Assembly (NCBI GenBank): GCA_009746045.1
Contig: RPFO01000380.1
Span: 649,388-713,387 of the forward strand
DNA: 64,000 nt
Origin: Mesostigma viride
Taxonomy: Eukaryota; Streptophyta; Mesostigmatophyceae; Mesostigmatales; Mesostigmataceae
Direction: 5' to 3'
Below are positions 35,101 through 47,100 of this stretch, piece after piece. Under the pieces are notes generated by a model that ran no database searches, was not told the DNA's origin, and worked only from the letters and a program-made list of their open reading frames with translations. The position numbers and the translations under genes are program-made. Position 1 is the first letter of the stretch. Each line of letters starts with the position of its first letter.

Positions 35101-38100
35101 CCAAGCACAATGGTGGCAAGGCTACCCGAGCTGCTCCACCACCTGCAGTTATGCTGGCGGCAGGGGCTCCGTTCGACCACGGTGCAGAGCTGGCCCGAGC
35201 TGGCACTAGCCCCCTTGGACCAGCGAGGTGACGGGGGGCAGCAGGCGCCAGGTGGCGCCACGGGAGCATCCTCCCTGGGCTACAACCTGCCCTCACACTT
35301 GTCCTCTTCCGGTGCATCTGGTGGCTCTTCTCTTCCTCTTCTTGGCTCGGGACCCGTACGGCTGTTCCAAGCGGTCCAGACCCTGTACTGCGTCTCCGCG
35401 GCGCACACCCAGTACCAAGTGCGGGACTTGTTTCCGCGGGTGCTTCAGCTGCGGTTTGCGCTGCGCCACCTGAGGGCACTCCCGGCCACGTCCCTGGGGG
35501 AGATGTCGCGCTGTGACGCCTCCATCGCACGCCACCAGCTGCTGCAGCTGATGCTGATCTACGCACCCACGTTCGTGGGGAATGCATCTGCTCTGACATC
35601 CGCACCCGCGAGGGCAGCAGCCACCACCGTCACCTCTGCATCCTCGCAGCCTTTGTTTCCGTCGTCATCTACAACAACCCCGTTCACTTCGGAACTGGTG
35701 AACGCATTAGCTATCCTCAGCGCAGGCACACACACAGATGTATCAGGCACTTTAACCCCCCCCGGAAAAGCTGTGCTGGCATCGGAGGTGGTGGCGACCG
35801 CGCTGGCCACCGCAACCTCCATCGTCTCCCGCGGGTCGTCCCACGCGATCCTCAATGGTCTGATTCAGCCCCTGCTGCTGCCCTGCCTGGACCTGGCCTT
35901 TGGGCGGCAGCGTGCCACTGGCGACGCAGCCGGTACCGCGACAGCAGAAGGGGGAGGATCAGCCGAGGGCCGCATGGATGACAGAAGTCACCGCGGGGCG
36001 GATGACGGCAATCATAGCAGCTCAGCCTGGATGGCACGGCGGGGCAAGCTGTGGCTCCTACTGGGCACGTTACGGCTCCACCTGCTACTGCCGTGGGATA
36101 GCTGTGACCCCGCAGGCTCCTCGGCCCACAAGGCGGCCGCGATGGAAGAGGAACTCGGGTCGGCGTGCGTAGAGCTGTCGGTCCGGTGTGCCTACGCGGC
36201 GCTCCTGCGAGGAGCTGCGGGTGACAGCAGCGGCAAGTGCTCCGATCTGAGGGCGGAGGTGGCCGCACTGGCGGACCAGATCGCGTCCCGTCGCGCCAAG
36301 TGTACGCCCAGGCCGCATCCGTCGCAGTTCTCCGCGCTGCGCCGCGACCTGCAGAGCCACGTGGCATTGTTTGCGGAGGCCCCCAAGGTGCTGGCGCTGG
36401 CCACCATGCTGGAGCGGGCGGCCGGGGCAGGGGAGGGCACCCCCTCAGCAAGGGGGGCCCACGCCACTGGAAAGGGCATGGCCACGGACAAAGGGGCTGT
36501 CGCCACAGCTCACCAGCGGGCGCAGGCGTTGGCCGAGGCAGCCGTGTGGCAGGACCACGCGGGGTCCTTGTGCCGGATGCTAGCGCAGCGGTACCCGCTC
36601 TACAAGGACGTGGTCGCCCCGCTCCAGCTGGCGCTTGAGGAGATGTGTGCTGGCGCCGCCACGATGGCGCGCGCGGCCGAGTGCCGTCCGCAAGCGGCCA
36701 GCGTGCTGCAGGAGGCGGCGGCGTGCCTGATGACATTCCCTGTGCTCCCTGGGGTGCTGACGCCCGGGCATGCGGTGGATGTCAAACAACTTGGGATCGA
36801 GGGGACAGGCGATGGCAGTGGCCAGGAAGTGGGCGTTCACCCTCATGCAGGAACGTCACCTGCTGTCAAGCAGGCAGCTGGCTCGGTGCTCCCGAGCAGA
36901 CGGCATGATGTGGAGGAGGCGGGTGATGATGGTCATCCTGTTGGGGCCAGCATCCCGGCCGGTTCGGTCGCCACCCCTTCTCTGGTCGCCTCTCAAGGCA
37001 GCCACCCACCAGGGCGTGCCACCCCGTCCAGCCTTCGGCTGGTGGAGCTGTCTCGCCTCGCCTCCCACGCGCTGCTAGTGCCCGAGAGGGCGGGGGGGCT
37101 GCCCTGGCACGTGCCGGCTGGGCCCACCGGGCAGGACCCGTCGAGTGAGGAGAAGCGTGCGCACAACGCGCGGCGGCGGGCGGCGATCTCCCTCCGCTTG
37201 CGCATGTTGCGGGCGGCGTTGGAGCGGGCGCATCTGGAGGCAGGTTCGACGCGGCTGATGGATGTCGCCGCCGCGCGGATGTTGTCCGGCGTGCTGGCGT
37301 CGCTCGTGCAGGCGTGGGAGGCGGTGTGGGAGCTGAAGCGCGAGAAGGAGGAGGAGGAGGCGTCGCTGTACAAGAACAAGGTGCGCACAGTGACCCTGGA
37401 GAGCGACGAGGCGGCCGATGAGCGCACCTTCCGCGCCATGTTCCCGAGTAGCCACCGCCAGTTTTACGCGGATGTCGCTGGCGACGGGTTTTCGGATGCC
37501 GACGAGGAGTCTCGCGGCGAGGGGGTGGGCGGCGGTGGTGGTGAACAAGACGTGGACGTGGACGTGGGCAGCGCGGTCACCGAGAGCGAGGTCCTGCGCC
37601 AGCTCGTCTCGTTGCACGCTCGCATGTTCGTGCTTGATGGCCGCGGCGGCAAGGCCTGGGGCAGCATGCCTGGCAGGACACCCAGTCCCACGGATGCGAC
37701 AACCACCGCTGCAGGTGCCGGGCATGAGCGCGGGACAGTGGTTGATGTCCAAGAAGAAGCAGAAGCCTCAGCGTTGGCGGCACCAGGTCATGCCAGGGGC
37801 CACCGCTGGGCGCTACGCATGAGCGGCGCTCTATCGGAGGAGGACTGGCGGGGCGCGTTTGAGACATCGTACGCTGCGGGCACCGAGGCGCTACGCTGCC
37901 TACTCGCGGCCGGTGTGGCGCCGGACAAGTCGTTGGACGCCACGCCCACGCTGTGCGCCCACGTGTGCCGTATGGCAGCAGAACACGGCAAGCTCACGCA
38001 GCTGGGGCCCACGATGGCCGCGGCGCCAGCTGTCACCAAGGCGGGAGGGAAAGGCCGGTCTAAGACCTCGGCAACCCCCACAGATGACCCATCTACAGCC

Positions 38101-41100
38101 CGGGGGCTGGAGGCCAGGAATCTGTACCGTGACAGCTGTCCTGATGAGCTGGCGCTGCTGCACGGTCCCGTCGCGGAGCTATTGGAGGCGCTCCGCCGGC
38201 TGCTCGAAGAGTGGCCCGAGCATCCTGTGCTTGAGCAGCTGCGTGCCGTCTGCCAGCGGCTCATGTCGCTTCCACTGGACTCCCCCCTCATGCGTGCTCT
38301 GGTGGGTCTGGAGCTGCTGCTCTCGCGCGCGCAGCTGTGGGAGGAGAACGCGGCCAAGCACGTGTCCCTGGGGGAGCACCTGGACAGGCTCAGCGCGGTC
38401 GTGCTGCGCTGGCGCAAGCTTGAGCTCGCGAGCTGGCGCGCGGCGCTCGCGGGCGTGCGGGAGGCGCAGGAGGCGGAGGCCGAGAAGTCCTGGTTTGTGC
38501 TGTATGCGCTCGTGCACCGGCCGATGCTGGCGCCCGTAACCAGCGCCGGCATTGCCACCGAGGGAGAGGCAGGCACGGGCATGTTTGGGAATGCGGCATC
38601 GGGAGGAGGGGACGCGTCCACTCCAGCACAGATGGTTGGCTTGAAAGGAAATGATGGAGGCAAGGGTCTTGCAGGTGATGGCGTGGAGGATGGTAAAGGA
38701 AGCAGCAGCATGGCAGACACTGGCAGAAGCGGGGGAAGTGGAGCGAAGGCGGCCGTTGGGACAGGCGGTGGCGCCACGGGCACCCAGGGCATCACGTACG
38801 CCAGCATCGCAGAGACCTCTCAGGCGGTGGAGCAGTTTCTGGCGCTCTCGTCCCTGGGCCAGTTCCGCAAGCGCCTGGCTATGGTGCGCAGCTTCTACTG
38901 CCAGATGGACGCGTATGCGTGCCTGGGCATGCCGCCACCTGGCGTGTCCCTGGACGGCTGCGCGCGGCTAGCGCACGTGCTGTTCAACATGCACGCGTAC
39001 TACGCCCAGTTTGTGGCCGCGGTCGAGGAGGCCATTGCCAAGCAGAGCGCGGGCGTGCACAAGGAGCTGGATGACTTTGTCAAGCTGGCGCGGTGGGAGG
39101 ACCGCAACTACTACAGCATGGAGGCGTCGGCCGAGAAGGCCCACCGCCGGCTGCACAAGCTCACGCGCAAGTATGACGCGGTGCTGACGCAGCCCATTGG
39201 CCCGGTGATCGCGGAGGTGGCCGCCAGTGTGGGGGGCGAGCGGACCATGGCGGCGGAGGCGGGGGCAGGGGACGTCGCGCAGCAGCAACTGGCGCGTCTT
39301 TTCTCAGAGGAGGAGTGCCAGAGGTAAGCGGGGGGGGGGTGGTGGTGCCAGAGGTAAGCGGGGGGGGGGGTGCCATAGGTAAGCGGGGGGAATGTCAGAG
39401 GGGAGGGGAGGGGAATGCATACCGTGGGAAAAGTGGGCATGGCTTTCAACACCATGGCATGCCGGGCGAGGCCAGGAGATAGACACCCTCACGCCGGGCA
39501 CGGTAAAGGGACTAGGGTCTGCTGTCTCTGTAGCAGTCAGCGAGCCAGGCAGAGAAACACGCAGTCGGCTTCCTAGCTGGTTCCTACGTGGCTATTCCTG
39601 TTGTTGGTTCCTGTTTGGTTCCTCCCTGGTTCCTACATGCCTCATCTTGTCATGTTTGGTTCGTCCCTTGTTCCTACATGGCTTGTCCTGTCATTGGTTC
39701 CTAATGGGTTGTCCCTGGTTCCTACATGGCTCCTTCCTGCATTACATCCTCCGCTATCTGCCGATCACTTGAGCTTGAATAGGGCAGCTATGGGTCCTGG
39801 GTCCTGGGGCCGGCTGTTCTGGTCTGCTGGGTGGTTCCCAGATGGAAGGCATTGGCCTGGCTGTGGCATGTCTGGACTGTTGCGGGAGCCGGGAGACATG
39901 AGCGAACGGGGTTTTTTCGAACGGGGCTGAGCAGATTAGGCCTAGTTGAATGCAACAAGCGGTGCATGTCATACCATGCTAAATGGGTGTCCCACTCCGG
40001 GGCCCATGCAGCCCCTAACATCAGCCCATCATGTGCATCTGTGGTGACTGTTGCCGGCATTTTCACTCTTCTTCACTAGTCTCCCCATCCTTCCGTTTTC
40101 GCTCATTGCTCTTCTCTCTTGCTGTTGGACACGTATCCCTGCATGCCTTCACCTGTGTGTCACAATCTGTGTGCCAGGCTTGGCGCCCTGTGCCTGCAAG
40201 CGTGGCAGCAAGGTTGCTCCGCACAGGCAGCCATGTTCCTGTCCGAGGCCATCCCCGATGCACGCCAGGTGGCAGCACCGCAATCCAGGGACGGGACCAG
40301 CACCGCCAGCATCCCCTTGCCAACATCTATTGTCCGAGCAGCCAGCGAGGACAGCCTCCTGCGTGGCCTAAGACTGTCCGACGACACCCTGTGGCAGAAC
40401 CGCCTGCCCTCGCTCACGCGCCGCATGCAGAGCTTGCTGCTGTCCTGTGTCATCTCGACGCCACGGCTGGCGCGGCGACGCGAGGGGGCCGCTGCGGTGG
40501 AAGGCCTCGCGATGCAGGTCATCACGCGGGTCATAGAATTAAGGCAGGAGGCCGAGAAGGAGCAGCAGCAGCTGGCGGAGAAGCAGCGGGTGGCGGGGGA
40601 GGAGGGGGATAAGGCCGCCGAGGTGGCGGGCAAGGGCAGTGGCCGTAACGTGCGCAAGAAGGCGTTTGCGGACCTGTTGAAGGCGCTGCGGGCCATTGGG
40701 CTGTCGCACCGAAAGACGGCGGTGCCCCCGGTATGTCAGGGTTGGCAGGGTGGCTGGGTGGCAGGGTAGCAGGAGGCTTGTGAGCTGTATGTGCTTTGGT
40801 AGGTCATTTTTTAAAGTCGTAACGTCCCAGGATTTGTGGGAGGGTTGAGCGTCCTATGAGATGTGGAGGTGTGCTGGTAGGCCAGGGATTGTGGGGCCCA
40901 TTATGCTTGGCTTTTACAATACTAGTATAGTCACCCTATAAGTAGTGCCATGATATCTGCCGATGATTTGAGTAGGGGCAGTCTGAACCGTGTGGGCTTC
41001 AGGTCTTGCTTTACATGATGAAATTCTGAGAGTTCACCGTGTGTCATGCTGTGCAAAAACTGGGTGCAGTGTCAGGCTGCATGTGCTTTTCCATTGCCCA

Positions 41101-44100
41101 TCGCTTGACCTTCCCTTTTTTTCTTGGCTCGCTCTGCTCGATTGTTGGTGGTTCTATTTGGCTGTATCTGCACACCCACTTGTAGCTCCAACCTAGCCCC
41201 TGTGTAGCCAAGCTAACTGTGTAGTCACTAGTTACCCTGTTAACTAGTTAGCTGTGTAGTCAAGGCGGTCCCATAATCCCATTCAGTAGTGTATCCATCG
41301 CCTGCACTCTGGTTTGCGTTGCACTCTGGTGCCTCGTCTTTCCTCCCACACCCTGGAGTCCCCGTCTGACTAATACCAACATCAACAACCACTACAACCA
41401 CCACAACCACTATAACAACCACTGCCACTACAACAAGTACAACCGCTACAACAACCACTACCACTAGAACAAGTACAACCGCTACAACAACCACTACCAC
41501 GACCCGTTTCCGTGTGTTCATCCGTCCTCCCTCCCATCGGTCTTATTTGTTCTCCCCCCCCAGGAGGAGCGCGAGGTGGCCCGCTGGTTCCAGGAGCCGC
41601 CGCCCAATCACGTCGCGGCTGTGTTCCGGGCCACCCTGCTGCCCGCGTCGACCAGCTCCTCGCCTGACAGTTGGCAGCCCGAGGATGCGGCGCCAGCTGG
41701 CGTCGCGGGTGCGGATGCCAGCAGCCAGGGGGTGGGCAGCTGGAGCTGCCTCCCGTCCCCGGCGGTGGCGGATGCCAGCGAGGCATGGCGCAAGGCGGAG
41801 GGTTACTACGTGCGGAACGTGGCGCAGCTGCAGCGGCTGTGGCAGTGCCAGCAGGACTTCAACAGGGACCTCAGCCTGCGCGAGGTGAGCGGGCGGCGCA
41901 TTTTGTTCTCACCGTCCATTCCCGTCAGTCGAGTTTCTGTGGAAGGTCCGCATGGCACACAGTGAGCCGCAGCCATGGGATCCCTGCCCTCCCTGGGTAC
42001 CGGGCCCCTGGATCCTTGGGGAAATTTGTTTTTGCGGAAATGGTTGACGTTTGACGAGGACGGCTGTCGCCCTACATCCAACAATTTCAAGGCCACGTGC
42101 GTCCATCACACTCCTAACCAGGAATTCAGCACCTAGGGCTTCTTAGATTGTGGTGCCAACACCTGTTATTAGTGTGGCGGTGCGGCGATGCTGCGGAGAC
42201 GTGTGCCGCGACGCGCACAGATGTTTCACCCGATATGAGGGCCCAGGTGTCCACAAGGCAGGACGCCACGACATGGTGATACGTGCCGCTTTAGCGGTGA
42301 CCTGTCCGCGGGTGTTCTCTAACACTGACCCACGCGCCACTGTTTGGTGTTGTCGGATACGGGTTGTTGCCGTCCTCTGTGCGTGCAGGTGGAGCTGTGC
42401 AGCGCGTTCTGCAGCCACCTGCTCTACCTGCAGCGATTGCAGCGGCGCACGCTGGAGCGCCACGCGGACGCGTTCGAGGGCGTCTCCCAGCTGCTGCTGC
42501 TGCTGCAGGGCGTGGGTGCGTGCGAAACACATCTATATTACTTTGATATATCTAGACATTATTATTTAGGAATATCTAGACATGCATGAATTGGAGAGCA
42601 ACAGCTGCTGCAGGGCGTGTTGGCGTGCGCATGCAGCCGCGTGTGTCGAGTTTTCATGAAAGATAACCTCGCGAATGAGAAGGCATCCGTAGGTAGTCCT
42701 GCGCACTATTTATATGCTATTGAAGTGTGAGCACTGCTGGCCCGCGACACTCAGGATGATAGGGAACTGCCAGGTGTCTGGACAGAGAATACTCAAACTA
42801 GGTATACGGTAGCGGACGCAACGAGGCAATCGCTATGATCACGGGCTTGTACTTCTATGCCTGTGGCGTGCGTAGCATGCTCGCACTGCTGCCATGTTAT
42901 GCGTTCATGCCTTGGTGCATCATTGCTGATCTCTCCGCAGTAGTCGAATTGTCTTGTTAGCGGTTGACAATGAAAGGAGAGATCGGCCCAGCATACATGA
43001 CCAACACACGTGCTCTTGCAACTTAACTTGCTGGCCAGGCTGACCTTATGCTTGAGTGTGCTGGCCCATTGGACGTCACCTACTGCTGGCGCGTGCAGGG
43101 GATGCGGACCGCTCACTCCCGCTCCAGGACTTCCATAGGCCGTGGGTGTGGAGGCAAAAGGTAGGCTCGCAAGGGCCCTCGCGCTCGCTTGCATCTGTTC
43201 CAGCCACCTTGTACACATGCAGTCCCCCCTGTTGTTTGATTTGATCAGCATGTTGGGTGGGGGTAGGGATAGGATGGGGGCGGAGCTCTGGTTCAGTTTC
43301 TGCTATTTTTGAAACCTTCACACGCCTTACTCTCCACACGCGCAACAACAAGTCGACTGTTTCCTTCTTCCATAAAGATACCTGCCCTGTCCTTGGATTA
43401 CGTCGACAGTATCAGCTGACCCCCCCTCTTCTTCTTCTACTTTGCCCCGTCTCCCGTCTGTTGGCGGCTCTCTATGACGGCCTCGCATGGGTGCATGTCA
43501 TTCTGCCCCCCCGCAGGAGACCCTGGACGCCCTCTTCTCCATCACCAGCGAGATGCAGCTGGCGCTTGGCCACCTGGCGCAGGTGGAGAGCACGCCTCTG
43601 CTGGCGTCCGCGGTGCACCGCGCCCGCACCGCACTTGAGGTGGAGGCGGCCACCGTGCGTGCTTGCAAGGTACAGGCGGAAGATTGCATTCTTTTATTGG
43701 CACATGCCTTTTCCACGCATGCCCTTTTTCATTCATGCGTTGTCGGTGCATGACTGTCGGCGCATGACGTCGGCCCGTGGCTGTTGGCGGCTTGGATATA
43801 TGGACGTCTGATCAGAATATGGACGGGCAAGCCAGCTGGTCTGTGTGGGTTCCGCGCAGGGTTGAAGCTGTGTGAACCTGGCGTTGATAAGGGTTGAAGC
43901 TGTGTGAACCTGGCGTTGATAAGGGTTGAAGCTGTGTGAACCTGGCGTTGATAAGGGTTGAAGCTGTGTGAACCTGGCGTTGATAAGGGTTGAAGCTGTG
44001 TGAACCTGGCGTTGATAAGGGTTGAAGCTGTGTGAACCTGGCGTTGATAAGGGTTGAAGCTGTGTGAACCTGGCGTTGATAAGGGTTGAAGCTGGGGATA

Positions 44101-47100
44101 GGGGGCGGCTGTTCCAATGCTGCTTTGATGCTTCCTCTGAGCATGGTCATTCAGTTCAGTTCAGTTCAGTTCATGGCATGGTTATCAACATGGTCATGCT
44201 TATGCTCGCACACAACCCTGGTTTGTGCGAGTGCTTCCTTCTTTATAAGCAGAGTCAAATACAGCTCCTGTGCCCCTTGTACACTCCATCACCCCAGATC
44301 ACGCCACCCAATGGGGGACAATGCCTGCATTTTCTTGCTTTTATGGTACTATGGTAAGCTTACAGTTTCAACACCTGCCACGCATCACGAACGTCGCCAG
44401 CTTGCATCCATAAAGACCAGTCATGTGGTCCTCTCAAATATCTCACTAACTTACTAAGTGCTCGCTGTGGCCTGTACGAAGCAAACGTCTAAACATGGTC
44501 CGCTGATACTTTCCCGGAAGCAATCTGTACCTCCCTTTTGGTCTGCCACCTGCCACGCCCCACAGGCGGAGCTCGACGCCTGGGTACTCTATATGCCCGT
44601 GCAGCCGCTGTTTGTAAATGGGGACCTGCTGGCCGTCGTCACCCGCAACTACGGGCGGCTGCGGGGCATGGCGGCGCGGCTGCGAGAGTCAGCAGCCGGT
44701 GGGAAGGGATCGTTGCAGGCGCGAGAATTGGAGCAGGGAGCGTTCCTGCCTGGGTGGGCGTCCCTCCTGGCCACGGCCGACGCGGTGAGTGCTTGGAGGA
44801 CGTGGCACGCTTTCTACCAGCCTGAAGCAGCAGAGGGAAGGGTTGCAGCTCGTACAGGGCTGACAGCACCATCAATATTAATCTATCAATATTAATATAG
44901 TAGCATGTGCACGTCGAGCTAGTGGCACGTGAGCTGCCCTGCGTCAGGACAGTGCAACCATGTCCTTTGTCTGCATGGGCATGCAAAGTTCCCAAGGCGC
45001 TGTGACACCTGGTAGGACCCATGCATGGCAGATGAACAAGATCACCTGGGTACGCTGAACCTGATACGCGATGTGGCGTTGTCATGTCGCATGGGCCCAA
45101 ATATTTTTCTAGGCATATGGCGTGTGCGCGCGTTGGCAATCTCTGGAACCCGTGGTGGGAGCGAAAAAAATGATATTGAAAATCTTCATAAGATGAGAGT
45201 GAAAAGCTGCTTGGATATCGTCAGTTTCCGCTTGCCACGCGCGGCACCTGTCGCTGGGGCTCAGTTGCACATCTTGTCCTGCAAGCTTGTCTTGTGCCTG
45301 GTGGCCCATGACGCAGTGCCGTCATGGTATATTCTCACCAGCAGTGTTTGTGTCAGCGTTTGTGGGCTGTGCGCGTCATGGACGATGCAAAAGATCGACG
45401 ATAGGGGCCTAATTCCACACACAAAGAAAACGAGCGGCCAACTACCCCACCTATTGCCAGTGTCCTGCAGGCATCCTAATGAAATGTTTCCCAGGCTTAC
45501 TATTGAAATAATACGGGGCTGGATTAGAAAAGTGTTTTTACTCATGAATAGTTTGTGCCTTGTTTGTTCCCGTTGGTTTCCTGTTGCAGGCGTGCGACCA
45601 TGCCACGGCGTTTGCAAGAGGAGTGTCGCTTCAAGAGTCTGGTCACCTCCCCCGAGGCTCTCACGGGTTGGGCATTGACGAGATGGCAATGGATGGCGAG
45701 AGCCTTGCTGGCTCTAGCGGTGGCCACAGTGACGTGCCACAGCAGCAACAGCAGCGGCTGTCACTGTCACTGTCATTCCAAGGCCCTGCATCGCCGAATG
45801 CTCATGCCGCCGTCGAGGGGTTTTCCTTTGCCTACAACGACGCGGTCAAGGAGGTCATGCTGGCGGTACAGAAGGTCGCCAAGGCGACCGTGCCCTCTGG
45901 TGCAGAGGACAAGGATGGGGCAGGCATGCAAGACAGGACTGGGGGGGTGGGGAGTGCATCAGGCGAAGCATCCGCCACAGGCCAGCCAGGTCTGGGCGCT
46001 GATGATGACGTGGCGCAGCTCACCAAGAGCGCTGCGGCCATGGAGGCTGCAATGGACGCGTTGCAGTTGGAGCGCGTGGCTGCCGCCGTGAGCCAGGCCG
46101 TCACGCTTGCGGTGCGTTCCCCCCCTTTTCAGTTCTTCTGCCTCTATTTGCTTGTCTGCCCTCTAGCTACCCACCTCTATTTGCTTGTTTGCCTCCTATT
46201 TATCCACCTCTATATGCTTGTTTGCCTCCTACTTCTCTGCCTCTAGTTGCTTGTCTGCCCTCTAGCTACCCACCTCTCTTTGCTTGTTTGCCTCCGGTTC
46301 TCTGCCTCTATTTGCTTGTTTGCCTCCTAGTCTTCTGCCTCTGTTTGCTCGTCTAGCTGCATTCCCTAATCCCTTGTTCTGTGGTTATTCACGTCTCTAG
46401 TTGTTTGTGTCTAGGCTGCAACGTCTCTCGTTCATGGCGCGCTCATGATGGTTCATGCGGTTGTGTCTGTATTCGCTCTCCATTGTTTGGTTGATGTTCT
46501 TGCATGGTCCTTTTGTTGTGGTCTGGACAGCTGCCTCCTTTTAAGAGGCTTCACATCAAGCTCGCCATGAACATGAATATGTATTGCATATCGTGTGCCC
46601 TGTCTCGTTCTTGTCCCGTGCCAAACTGATGCTGAAAGTGGCATGTGGACACCGGTGGGTGCGTCATGGACTCATGGTTTGCTGCATGCCCCTCCAAGAT
46701 CCTCTCTGTGCATGGCCCACCCTCTTGAGAATCGACAGCTTTGCAAGGCATTAGGCAACCTCCTTCATGCATGGCAGTCCCTGTTCAGAACTCATGCTGT
46801 TCAGAACTCATGCATGGGCTGCCCAGGGTCCTTGCCTTGTGCCCACGAGATCCTCCTGACTTAATTCATGCGTGCCCCAATGCCTTCCCGTGCCACGCGC
46901 GCAGGCTCGAGCCATTGACGCTTCTGCAGGACCAGCCACATTGCCATCACAAGCTGACCATGGGTCATCCGCAACCGTAGACGCCAGCATCAGCTCTGCC
47001 GCTGCCTTCCCCCAGCCGCACCCTGACGTGGCCTCTGCAGTGTCCACGTTGCTGCGCCGGCTGGTGCCCTCCCTGGCCATGCTGCGCCGGTCCCTGCAAG

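Noticed and set aside
24136-38807. Many antisense and out-of-frame open frames over MDN1 exon 10
   Set aside because: High GC gives few stops; none has a recognisable motif, and the sense frame is clearly midasin.
40178-40230. Alternative acceptors for MDN1 exon 11 at 40200, 40211 and 40226
   Set aside because: Each gives the wrong phase to join exon 10; only the AG at 40176-40177 fits.
42511-42515. Earlier donor for exon 13 (GTGGGT at 42512)
   Set aside because: It would leave phase 0, which cannot join exon 14; the GTGCGT donor at 42516 fits.
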